Of a DNA stretch of 64,000 nucleotides, positions 8,413-15,336 are shown piece after piece. The position numbers and the translations under genes are program-made. The notes under the pieces are model-generated. The model was not told the DNA's origin. It made no database searches and saw only the letters and a list, made by a program, of their open reading frames with translations. Origin of the DNA: M55B144 sp964550615 (GTDB lineage: Bacteria; Bipolaricaulota; Bipolaricaulia; UBA7950; UBA9294); NCBI GenBank assembly GCA_964550615.1, contig CAZKAB010000001.1, positions 62,001 to 126,000 on the forward strand. The letters are read 5' to 3'. Position 1 is the first letter of the stretch. The number at the start of each line of letters is the position of its first letter.

Positions 8413-8763
8413 CTATTTCCTTATCCAGGCCGCAAGAAGCTTCGCGGATGCGTTGTCACCGACCAGCGTTATCTGGAGCGTCCCTCCCGGAACCAGTTCG
8501 ACGTCGATGAACGCACCGCCTCCCCATGACTGGATCTTCGTCACCGCGCCGCCGCCAAAGGCGATGATGTCCGACAGCGTGATGTTCGCGCTTCCGCCAA
8601 ACAAGATCCCTATCGCCGTGGCCGTTACGTCAGAATCGTTGTCCAGCAGATAGACTGTTCCTCCGGGTATCGATACCGCTCTTGAGGTAATAGTCGTCTG
8701 CGCCATGGCTGTGCATCCGAGAAAAAGCATTATCAGAAGCGCAATGCCGACCTTCGCTTGCAT
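8413..8763 (-). CDS. Small secreted protein of unknown function
   Basis: I do not recognise a family. The 116-residue protein has a clear signal peptide (MQAKVGIALLIMLFLG, with likely cleavage after the AMA before QTTIT near residue 21). A mature domain of about 95 residues follows, dominated by short beta-strand-like segments and glycine pairs (IPGGTV, FGGSAN, FGGGAV, WGGGAF, VPGGTL). The repeated GG turns suggest a small beta sandwich or barrel. The start is secure: an AAAGGAGGTGTGTT ribosome-binding site precedes ATG and a good promoter lies 40 bases upstream. This leader closely resembles that of the Cys/Trp-rich secreted gene at 15337-15936, which suggests a common expression class. The gene stands alone, convergent with the DinB gene. 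Confidence 0.7.
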   Translation of the reverse strand: MQAKVGIALLIMLFLGCTAMAQTTITSRAVSIPGGTVYLLDNDSDVTATAIGILFGGSANITLSDIIAFGGGAVTKIQSWGGGAFIDVELVPGGTLQITLVGDNASAKLLAAWIRK

Positions 8764-8803
8764 AACACACCTCCTTTGTTATTCGCACTTCAAAGATAAT
8801 CTC

Positions 8804-8831
8804 AGTATAGGAGCGATAAGCAGGCTGTCAA
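8804..8831 (-). promoter_or_regulatory. Promoter of the small secreted protein
   Basis: On the minus strand, a perfect TTGACA (8831-8826), a 16-base spacer and TATACT (8809-8804). The predicted RNA start near 8797 leaves a leader of about 33 bases holding the AAAGGAGG site. Confidence 0.7.
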
Positions 8832-8906
8832 GTGTCGGAACGCGGGCGCAAGTCGAACGCAGGGATTCTGCCGATATCTCTTCTGCCGGTTCCACAAACT
8901 GCGGTT

Positions 8907-10256
8907 CTACGTTATGGATACGGCGGATTGTTCTCCTTCCTCGTCGGCCTTGGCCGCGTCAATGCCTCGTTTCTCGTTTGCAAGAAGCAGTAGAGCAAAG
9001 CCAATTGCGAGAAAGGCCACGATTGAGATGATCGCCATTCGCTGCCCTGACTGCTCGGCAAGCGCTGCCTGCTGTCCCTGCTTCTGGTACCAGAGCGCGG
9101 CTCGCACGGCAATGAGTCCGAATACGGTGGGTCCGATAAATGACGAGGTCCGCCCGGTCATCGCGAAGAAGCCATAGAACTCAGCGGCTCTTGCAGCGGG
9201 AGCCAACTTGCCGACGAACGCTCGGCTCACCGACTGGACCGCTGTGAGCGAAAAGCCGGCAATGCCGCCAATTACGTAGAAGAGAGTGCGCGAGTGGTCG
9301 AAGTATAGCCAGACCACTGCCCCGATCATCATTAGAAGAGCCGTGATCAGGGATCGTTTGGCGCTGAACCGGTCAGCGATGTACCCAAAGATGTAAGCGC
9401 CGGCGACACTCGCCACTTGCACTAGGATCATGAATACGATCAGCTGTTGCTGATTGAGCCCGAATAGAACTGCGCCCAATATGGCAGCGAAATTCAGAGC
9501 CATGATTATCCCGTCGTTGTATACGAGGAACGCAAGCATGAATTTGGCGAATTCCCGGAAATGCCGCACTTTTCTGAGCGTGGTTCCCAGTCGCTTCCAA
9601 GCAAGAGCGATTATGGGATCATCCCCGGGAGCCCGTCTAGCGGATTCGCTGCGCGGGAGCCAGAGGAAGATCGGCAACGAGAAGCCTGCGAAGAACAAGG
9701 CCGTAATCAAGAAGGAAAGACGGATACTGATTCCTCCGGGAAAGAGCTGAATCAGCGCTAACACAACAATCAGACAGACAATGCCTCCTGCAGATCCAAC
9801 GGCCCATCCCCTGCCTGATATTCTCCCGATCTCACGCGGCGGCGCGATCTCCGGAAGGAGTGAATTGTAGAACACCTGGGCGCTGCGATAGCCGATCTCG
9901 GCAATGATGAAGAACATCATTCCTGCAATGATGTTTCCCTTTCCGACGAACGCAAGCATTGCAGTGAACCCACAAGATACCGTTGTAAAGAAGAACAGGA
10001 ACTTCTTCTTCGATCCGGAGTAGTCGGCTATCGTCCCCAGAATCGGCGCAGATACCGACACGACGAGCATGGCGATTCCAACAGCGAGCCCCCACAGCCA
10101 TGAGCCATTCGCCCCGCCCGCCACTTGTTCTTTGAAATAGGCCGCATAAACCGCAAGCAAGATCACGGCCGCATAAGCCGAATTACCGAAATCGTACAGA
10201 TACCACGCCAGTCGCTCCCGTCGTATCGAACCATTCTCTCTACCTTGGCCTTGCAT
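8907..10256 (-). CDS. MFS transporter, UMF1/Atg22-like family
   Basis: This 449-residue inner-membrane protein has about 12 helices and matches the UMF1 branch of the major facilitator superfamily, related to the yeast vacuolar effluxer Atg22. The family signature is at the N-terminus (LAWYLYDFGNSAYA), followed by the MFS loop element ADYSGSKKK and, in the second half, the repeat ADRFSAKR. A mid-protein segment SRAFVGKLAPAARAAEFYG is also typical. Substrates of bacterial members are unknown; amino acid or lysophospholipid transport has been suggested for relatives. The gene overlaps the end of plsC by 17 bases, pointing to coupled translation and perhaps a role in lysolipid handling beside the acyltransferase. 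That link is inference. Confidence 0.85.
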   Translation of the reverse strand: MQGQGRENGSIRRERLAWYLYDFGNSAYAAVILLAVYAAYFKEQVAGGANGSWLWGLAVGIAMLVVSVSAPILGTIADYSGSKKKFLFFFTTVSCGFTAMLAFVGKGNIIAGMMFFIIAEIGYRSAQVFYNSLLPEIAPPREIGRISGRGWAVGSAGGIVCLIVVLALIQLFPGGISIRLSFLITALFFAGFSLPIFLWLPRSESARRAPGDDPIIALAWKRLGTTLRKVRHFREFAKFMLAFLVYNDGIIMALNFAAILGAVLFGLNQQQLIVFMILVQVASVAGAYIFGYIADRFSAKRSLITALLMMIGAVVWLYFDHSRTLFYVIGGIAGFSLTAVQSVSRAFVGKLAPAARAAEFYGFFAMTGRTSSFIGPTVFGLIAVRAALWYQKQGQQAALAEQSGQRMAIISIVAFLAIGFALLLLANEKRGIDAAKADEEGEQSAVSIT

Positions 10257-10989
10257 CTTTCCCCCTTGCCCACGGATATGCTTCCGCTTCCCGCGCCGCC
10301 TGTCTGACGCCGATATCGGACGAGTAGCGCCCTCTCCGCTCTGGCGGGATCAGGCAAGCTATCTGCTCCATTATTCTGTCGCCGATCTCGTCCAGTCTCG
10401 CCCTTCCCTCTCGACCCGTCTCCGTAGCCGCAAAAGGTCCGATCGCATTACCGATTCGCACAGTTATCCGAGCACGCCGACCACGGCGCAGACTGGGGAA
10501 GAAATCGAGCAGGCCGTCTATCCCCACCGGCAGGATACGTGTGTGCGTGCGAACAGCCAGAAACGCCGTCCCCGGTCGCGCCGGGCGAAGCACACTTGCC
10601 CAACTTCCCCCTTCTGGGAATATGCCTACAATCCCACCACGACGCAGTATCTCTTCTGCGTGAAGCAGTGCCTCTCTCGCCCCCGTTCCACGATGAACAG
10701 CGTGGTATCCCCAAAGCTTTGGGATAAAGCGCACAATCTTCGGTGCAAAAGGCATCTGCGCCCCGCCGATGAACTCGATCGAATCCGGGAACGAGCGGAT
10801 AATAGCAACAGGATCAGCAAAGTGAAAATGGTTCGCGGCAACAAGGAGCGGCCCTTCGGACGGGATGTTCTCTGAACCTATGATTTCCAGATGTGAGAAA
10901 GCACGAAAGGCACAACGAATGAGGAGTCTAAGAAACCAACGTATGATGCGGCGCATCGGTCTGCCGCAAGTGTTTCGCGATATTGGCAT
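10240..10989 (-). CDS. 1-acyl-glycerol-3-phosphate acyltransferase (PlsC family)
   Basis: This 249-residue enzyme belongs to the PlsC/LPLAT acyltransferases, which add the second acyl chain to lysophosphatidic acid at the inner membrane. The catalytic HX4D box is visible in NHFHFADP near residue 53, and the substrate-binding motif FPEGG near residue 120. A short hydrophobic amphipathic N-terminus (IIRWFLRLLIRCAF) fits membrane association. The frame opens at ATG 10989, preceded by a modest AGGAC site; ATG 10956 (MRRIIRW) is an alternative. It lies only 26 bases downstream of tRNA-Ala in the same direction with no terminator seen between, so it may be read through from the tRNA cluster. Its end overlaps the UMF1 transporter gene. 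Confidence 0.85.
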   Translation of the reverse strand: MPISRNTCGRPMRRIIRWFLRLLIRCAFRAFSHLEIIGSENIPSEGPLLVAANHFHFADPVAIIRSFPDSIEFIGGAQMPFAPKIVRFIPKLWGYHAVHRGTGAREALLHAEEILRRGGIVGIFPEGGSWASVLRPARPGTAFLAVRTHTRILPVGIDGLLDFFPSLRRGRRARITVRIGNAIGPFAATETGREGRARLDEIGDRIMEQIACLIPPERRGRYSSDIGVRQAAREAEAYPWARGKDARPR

Positions 10990-11015
10990 GTCCTAATTGT
11001 TGGATGAGGAACAAG

Positions 11016-11089
11016 TGGAGGCGAGCGGATTCGAACCGCCAACCTCTGCGATGCGAACGCAGCGCTCTCCCGATTAGAGCTACGCCCCC
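11016..11089 (-). tRNA. tRNA-Ala(CGC)
   Basis: A 74-base cloverleaf with anticodon CGC, reading GCG. The acceptor stem pairs GGGGGCG with CGCCTCC and contains the G3-U70 wobble that identifies alanine tRNAs. CCA is not encoded. It is the last gene of the tRNA cluster. Confidence 0.93.
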
Positions 11090-11110
11090 AATCACAAAGA
11101 AAAAAACCTC

Positions 11111-11185
11111 TAGCGGCGCAGGGACTCGAACCCCGAACCTCTCGGATATGAGCCGAGCGCTCTAAGCCGGTTGAGCTACGCCGCC
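11111..11185 (-). tRNA. tRNA with CAT anticodon (elongator Met or Ile2)
   Basis: A 75-base cloverleaf with anticodon CAT. The anticodon stem CTCGG/CCGAG lacks the three G-C pairs of initiators, so this is either elongator tRNA-Met or the lysidine-modified tRNA-Ile2; sequence alone does not settle which. The first acceptor pair is an unusual G1-U72. CCA is not encoded. Confidence 0.85.
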
Positions 11186-11189
11186 CTTC

Positions 11190-11266
11190 TGGTGGCGGGG
11201 GCCGGATTCGAACCGACAACCTCCGGGTTATGAGCCCGACGAGCTTCCAGATTGCTCCACCCCGCG
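11190..11266 (-). tRNA. Initiator tRNA-fMet(CAT)
   Basis: A 77-base tRNA with encoded CCA. The three consecutive G-C pairs in the anticodon stem (GGG/CCC around CTCATAA), the A11-U24 type D stem and the unpaired first acceptor position mark it as the initiator. The 1-72 mismatch is C-C, whereas E. coli has C-A. Confidence 0.95.
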
Positions 11267-11273
11267 ATTCTTA

Positions 11274-11357
11274 TGCCGGGAGCGGGACTCGAACCCGCAC
11301 GAGGATACCCTCAAAGGATTTTAAGTCCCTTGCGTCTGCCAATTCCGCCATCCCGGC
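11274..11357 (-). tRNA. tRNA-Leu(TAA)
   Basis: An 84-base class II tRNA with a long variable arm (GAGGGTATCCTC) and anticodon TAA, reading UUA. The acceptor stem GCCGGGA/TCCCGGC pairs fully; discriminator A; CCA not encoded. Confidence 0.95.
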
Positions 11358-11385
11358 TTAGCAGCTTTCCCCGGCCATGCACGTT

Positions 11386-11460
11386 TGGAGCGGGAAACGG
11401 GATTTGAACCCGCGACCCCTGCCTTGGCAAGGCAGTGCTCTACCGCTGAGCTATTCCCGC
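11386..11460 (-). tRNA. tRNA-Gly(GCC)
   Basis: A 75-base tRNA including encoded CCA. Anticodon GCC, acceptor GCGGGAA/TTCCCGC, discriminator U as expected for bacterial glycine tRNAs. It is the first tRNA behind its own promoter at 11473-11501. Confidence 0.95.
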
Positions 11461-11472
11461 GAACCTGTCGGT

Positions 11473-11501
11473 ATTATAACAGTTGCCTTTAGGCCCTGCA
11501 A
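11473..11501 (-). promoter_or_regulatory. Promoter inside the tRNA cluster
   Basis: Minus strand TTGCAG (11501-11496), 17 bases, TATAAT (11478-11473). The predicted RNA start is about 6 bases before tRNA-Gly, so Gly, Leu(TAA), fMet, Met and Ala tRNAs, and perhaps plsC, would be read from here. Confidence 0.65.
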
Positions 11502-11502
11502 C

Positions 11503-11584
11503 TGCGAAGGGCGGGACTCGAACCCGCACGCCCGAAGGCACTAGCTCCTAAGGCTAGCGCGTCTGCCAATTCCGCCACCCTCGC
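11503..11584 (-). tRNA. tRNA-Leu(TAG)
   Basis: An 82-base class II tRNA with anticodon TAG, reading CUA. The anticodon stem CTAGC/GCTAG and variable arm TGCCTTCGGGCG pair well; acceptor GCGAGGG/CCTTCGC. CCA not encoded. Confidence 0.95.
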
Positions 11585-11606
11585 GTACACTCAATGCAAC
11601 CGCCAA

Positions 11607-11635
11607 AGGGTAACGGCAATCTCAGACACCGTCAA
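11607..11635 (-). promoter_or_regulatory. Candidate promoter of tRNA-Leu(TAG)
   Basis: Minus strand TTGACG (11635-11630), 17 bases, TACCCT (11612-11607). The RNA start would fall about 16 bases before the tRNA. It lies directly behind the terminator of the Ala-rich protein gene, a sensible place for a new start. The -10 box is weak. Confidence 0.45.
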
Positions 11636-11637
11636 GC

Positions 11638-11671
11638 AAAAAAACGGGGGATGGCTCAGCACCATCCCCCG
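11638..11671 (-). terminator. Rho-independent terminator of the Ala-rich protein gene
   Basis: Minus strand hairpin with a perfect 10-base stem (11645-11654 with 11662-11671; GGGGGATGG and its complement) and a 7-base loop, followed by seven U residues. It begins 17 bases after the stop codon. Confidence 0.9.
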
Positions 11672-11687
11672 CCTACACCGATCTAAG

Positions 11688-14600
11688 CTATTGGTTTGCA
11701 GTGCCGTACTGATAGACGGCGCGCGCCGAACCGCCACTCTGCAGGTTTATCTGAATGAACGGATTTTCCGATATCGGAACCCACGACTTGGTGGACTCTT
11801 CGTACTTCTCCCAACGGACGAACACAAGTCGCTGTTCTTGTTCTGTCCAGTGCTCCCGTTCCGCTTGAATAAGGAACGAAGTCCCGGGAACGCCGCACAA
11901 GTCAAATGGGCTCGTACGTCTGTCCCGTCCATTGACAATGAACTCCATCGGGATCTCGGTTACCTGCGGAAGGTAGGCAGTTGTTGTTCGTAGCGACGGC
12001 GTCGAGATGACAACCGAAGTCACGTGTACACATACCTCCTGCGAGCTGGGCTGCGTTGGGGTTTGCCTGTAACACGGATTCAGATAAGCGGTGTCGGTAT
12101 CAGAGACGCTGGCGCCGGTGGCGTCGTGCGCCTGTATTTGAACATTGATCGTCCCGCCATCGGGGTAATTGATGTTCGTAGACATCCATCCGCTCGCCTG
12201 TGTTATCCCGTGCGTAACCGTGGTCACGCCATTGGGGAGCGTCAACCAGATACCGTCAACGGAAATGGGCGGTGTTCCGCCTGAGGTCTCCCAATAGATT
12301 GTAGCCGAATGACTGTACCGGTCACTACAGAGAGGTTCCACAGCGATATTCGTAATCGTGACTCCCAACCTTGAAGTGGGCGTCTCCGGCTGCTCTTGGC
12401 CTCCGGCCACAGTAATCATGATATGGAGCGTGACCACCATGCACTTGTTCACGTCCGTAAAGTTGTAGAGGACATGATATGTCATCGCGTTTCTCGGAAG
12501 CGTCCCGCGAAGCATCCCGCGGTCGCTGGCAAGGTCGATCGAGAACGTCACCCCTTCGGGGAGATCGCTCGAAACCTGGTTCGATCCGACAATGTCGAAT
12601 CCTGCCAGAGTCGATGACACGTCGGCTGGGAAGGACTTTGTAGAGATGATGTACATCCCGCCCTGTACCTCACCAAACTCCCAACTCTTTTCTACCGGTT
12701 CGGGACACTGCCGAGGATACCCAGGCGTCTCCGTCTGTGTCTCGGGAGGTGTTGTCGGCTGATACTCCCGACACATGTCTTCCAGACACGACTGATCGAT
12801 TATCGCTCGGGTGGATGAGTGGACATCGGCCATGACCGATACCGACGTATCGGCACTTGCAGCTGCGGAAGCAGCAGCGTTGGCCGACGCCTGAGCCATA
12901 GAGTATGCCTCTGCCGCCGCTGTCGCAGAAGCCATTGCACGTGCCTCCGCTTCCGCGATCGCGGTTGCCGACGCTTGTACGGCCGCAAACGCCTGCGCAA
13001 CAGCCTGAGCAGATGCGTATGCTTGCGCTTCTGCCTCTGCCGCCGCCTTGACGCCTACAGACACTGACGCCTCGGCTTCAGCGCTTGCCGATGCCGCTGC
13101 AAATGCAGCCGCAAACGCAGCTGCATGTGCGCTGGCAAATGCCTTTGCACCTGTCGACACGGCAACTTGCGCTTGTGCAGCCGCCGAAGCTGCGGCCTGT
13201 GCAGCCGCATACGCCGAAGCTTGCGCTGACGCTGCTGCTTGCACGCCAACTATCACTGCTGCCTGTGCCTGCGCGGCCGCTGACGCCGCTGCCTGCGCCG
13301 CTGCCTCGGCCTTTGCCTCGGCTGATGCCGCTGCTTCCACACCAACCGTGACCGCCACTTCCGCCTTTGACTGCGCGGTAGCACCCGCCTGAGCTGCTGC
13401 TTGCGCATCAGCCTGAGCGCTTGCTATCGCTTCCAGGCCAGTTTGAATCGCTGCTTGTGCAGAGGCGTATGCCTGCGCTGCGGCGAATGCCGCTGCCTGC
13501 GCCTGGGCGCTTGCCGTAACAGCAGCTTGGACCTGGGCCAGGACAGTCGATGAGTTCATGGCCTCTGACGCCGCGTATGCGTGTGCATAAGCTGATGATG
13601 TTGCAGACCCCGCTGCAGTCGCATCGGCCTGCGCCTGTGCAGTCGCGCTCGCCGCCGCCGTTGCCGCCGCCTGCGCCGCCGCAGAAGCATTGGCCGCTGC
13701 CGTCGCTGCCGCTTGTGCCTGGGCCTGAGCTGTCGCTAGAGCTTGTGCGACAGCGCCGGCCATTGAAGAAGCCGCCGACTGGGCACTGGCACTGGCACTG
13801 GCCGCCGCATTCGCCTGGGCGCTCGCCTGAGCACTTGCACTCGCAATCGCGCTCGCCGCCGCCGTAGCAGCTGCTCTCGCCTCTGCAACGGCATTGGCCG
13901 CCGCATTCGCCTGTGCATTCGCTTGTGCGCTTGCACTCGCAATCGCACTCGCTGCCGCCGTAGCAGCCGCCCTCGCTTCTGCAACAGCATTGGCCGCTGC
14001 TTGTGCATGTGCGCTCGCCTGCGCGCTTGCGCTGGCAATAGCAGTTGCAGTTGCTTCTGCGCTCGCCTGAGCGCTTGCGAGCGCCCCCGCCACGGCCTGC
14101 GCCTGCGCATTTGCTGCTGCTTGCGCTTGGGCTACTGCAGTCGCGGCAGCATATGCCGCTGCTTCCGCCTGAGCCCTCGCCGTTGCGATCGCTTCAGCGG
14201 TCGCCTCTGCACGCGCATATGCTACTGCCGCCGCCTGCGCTTGCGCCTGGGCACGCGAATACGCGGCTGCAGCCGCAGCTGCCCGCGCCTGTGCCGAAGC
14301 ATAGGCATGTGCCGTCGCTTGCGCCGCCGCCTGCGCCGCCGCCTGCGCCTCAGCAACCGCCGAGGCGGCTGCACTGACTGTTCCCGAGATCTGCGTAACG
14401 ACTGACCCACACAGAACCGGTGTTTGGATAGTGTCACTCACATCTTCAGAGATCTGCTGCGCTTTGGAGACCGACGTCGCAGTTGCGTTTGCCTGCGCCT
14501 GCGCTTGTGCGTTCGCACTTGCGCACGCCTGGGCCTTGGCTGAGGCCTCAGCCGCCGCACCGGCAACCGCCGTAACCGTCGCCTTGGCATCAGCATACAC

Positions 14601-15278
14601 CGCTGCTGCCGCTTCCACTTGCGCCGAGGCGCTCGCTTCCGCATCTGCGATCACTCGAACGATATCCGAGACATAGGCCTGAACCTTGGCCGCCGCGGTA
14701 GCACACGCTTTTGCCGAAGCTTGTGCCGAGGCGAGCGCAAACGCAAGCGCATCTGCAGAAGCATCGGCCATCGATTCGGCACTTGCCGCCGCAGTCGCGC
14801 ATGCGGCAACCCAAGCATCGGCAGATGCCTTGGCATCGGCGGCTGCAGCTGCTATGTCCTCGATCATCGCTTTTGCGTCAGCCGCTGCTCCGGCGCACGC
14901 GCTCGCAGACGCAGACGCCGCTGCCTGAGCAGTCGAAGCCGCCTGTACTATCTGCGATATCATCGCATCCGCTTTTGCTGATGCAGAGGAGCATGCACTT
15001 GCTGATGCAGATGCCGCTGCTTGAGCCGAGGAGATCGCACCATATTGATCCGAACAAAGAGAACACGGATTCTGCAATTGTGGCAATAGGGCAGCAATCG
15101 CATTTGCGGACGCCTGTGCCTGCGCGGCGGCTTGCGCGGCGGCAGACGCCGCCGCTTGCGCAAATGCAACTATGTCGGGAATGATTGGCGATGTTTCGCC
15201 GTCATTTTGCGCTAGTGCCCCCGTCGTGATTGCCAGGATAAAACCCAGCAAGAACAACAGAACTCTTAACTTCTTCAT
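11688..15278 (-). CDS. Giant secreted Ala-rich 32-residue-repeat protein with Ig-like C-terminus
   Basis: I do not recognise a described family. The 1,196-residue product has a signal peptide (MKKLRVLLFLLGFILA, cleavage near residues 23-24). A low-complexity region runs from about residue 36 to 810, built mainly of Ala with Gln, Ser, Thr, Glu and Asn in an AxAxA alternation; I count 57 Ala in residues 401-500. A 32-residue period is visible: Cys at 96, 128, 160 and 192; Ile at 414, 446 and 478; and the bulky start of a VxVGV-type patch at 579, 611, 643, 675, 707 and 739. Residues 301-840 contain no Pro. Then come a Pro/Thr linker (841-855) and about 335 residues of beta-rich domains: a putative-Ig type (LPEGVTFSID), a second Ig-like, and a last one resembling InlB B-repeats (FVRWEKYEE...). 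No membrane or sortase anchor is seen. A fibrous or surface role is inference. Confidence 0.75.
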   Translation of the reverse strand: MKKLRVLLFLLGFILAITTGALAQNDGETSPIIPDIVAFAQAAASAAAQAAAQAQASANAIAALLPQLQNPCSLCSDQYGAISSAQAAASASASACSSASAKADAMISQIVQAASTAQAAASASASACAGAAADAKAMIEDIAAAAADAKASADAWVAACATAAASAESMADASADALAFALASAQASAKACATAAAKVQAYVSDIVRVIADAEASASAQVEAAAAVYADAKATVTAVAGAAAEASAKAQACASANAQAQAQANATATSVSKAQQISEDVSDTIQTPVLCGSVVTQISGTVSAAASAVAEAQAAAQAAAQATAHAYASAQARAAAAAAAYSRAQAQAQAAAVAYARAEATAEAIATARAQAEAAAYAAATAVAQAQAAANAQAQAVAGALASAQASAEATATAIASASAQASAHAQAAANAVAEARAAATAAASAIASASAQANAQANAAANAVAEARAAATAAASAIASASAQASAQANAAASASASAQSAASSMAGAVAQALATAQAQAQAAATAAANASAAAQAAATAAASATAQAQADATAAGSATSSAYAHAYAASEAMNSSTVLAQVQAAVTASAQAQAAAFAAAQAYASAQAAIQTGLEAIASAQADAQAAAQAGATAQSKAEVAVTVGVEAAASAEAKAEAAAQAAASAAAQAQAAVIVGVQAAASAQASAYAAAQAAASAAAQAQVAVSTGAKAFASAHAAAFAAAFAAASASAEAEASVSVGVKAAAEAEAQAYASAQAVAQAFAAVQASATAIAEAEARAMASATAAAEAYSMAQASANAAASAAASADTSVSVMADVHSSTRAIIDQSCLEDMCREYQPTTPPETQTETPGYPRQCPEPVEKSWEFGEVQGGMYIISTKSFPADVSSTLAGFDIVGSNQVSSDLPEGVTFSIDLASDRGMLRGTLPRNAMTYHVLYNFTDVNKCMVVTLHIMITVAGGQEQPETPTSRLGVTITNIAVEPLCSDRYSHSATIYWETSGGTPPISVDGIWLTLPNGVTTVTHGITQASGWMSTNINYPDGGTINVQIQAHDATGASVSDTDTAYLNPCYRQTPTQPSSQEVCVHVTSVVISTPSLRTTTAYLPQVTEIPMEFIVNGRDRRTSPFDLCGVPGTSFLIQAEREHWTEQEQRLVFVRWEKYEESTKSWVPISENPFIQINLQSGGSARAVYQYGTANQ
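12849..15029 (-). repeat. 32-residue (96-base) coding repeat region
   Basis: Covers residues about 84-810 of the Ala-rich protein. The amino-acid register is kept for long runs with a few shifts (near residues 276-300 and 574-579), giving room for about 22 units. At DNA level most units have diverged; only 13801-13992 still shows close 96-base copies. Confidence 0.75.
13801..13992 (-). repeat. Two near-identical 96-base tandem repeats
   Basis: Units 13801-13896 and 13897-13992 share most bases, and a third partial copy continues from 13993. They encode the ANAVAEARAAATAAASAIAS part of the protein. This is the youngest visible duplication in the array. Confidence 0.75.
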
Positions 15279-15299
15279 GAAGACCTCCTTGAAAGGTCG

Positions 15300-15331
15300 T
15301 TTGCCGGTGATGCCCCCATATCACCGGCAAA
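15300..15331 (-). promoter_or_regulatory. Intercistronic hairpin between the two secreted-protein genes
   Basis: A perfect 12-base inverted repeat (15300-15311 with 15320-15331; TTTGCCGGTGAT) with an 8-base loop. It sits between the stop of the Cys/Trp-rich gene and the AAGGAGG site of the Ala-rich gene. It has no U tract, so an attenuator, an RNA-processing site or an mRNA stabiliser is more likely than a full terminator. Confidence 0.55.
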
Positions 15332-15336
15332 ACATG

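Noticed and set aside
13048..13392. A plus-strand 114-codon Ala/Cys-rich open frame opposite the Ala-rich gene
   Set aside because: GC-rich Ala codons read in reverse give long stop-free Ala/Cys/Pro/Arg frames. There is no ribosome-binding site or promoter, and several such frames occur on both strands of the array.
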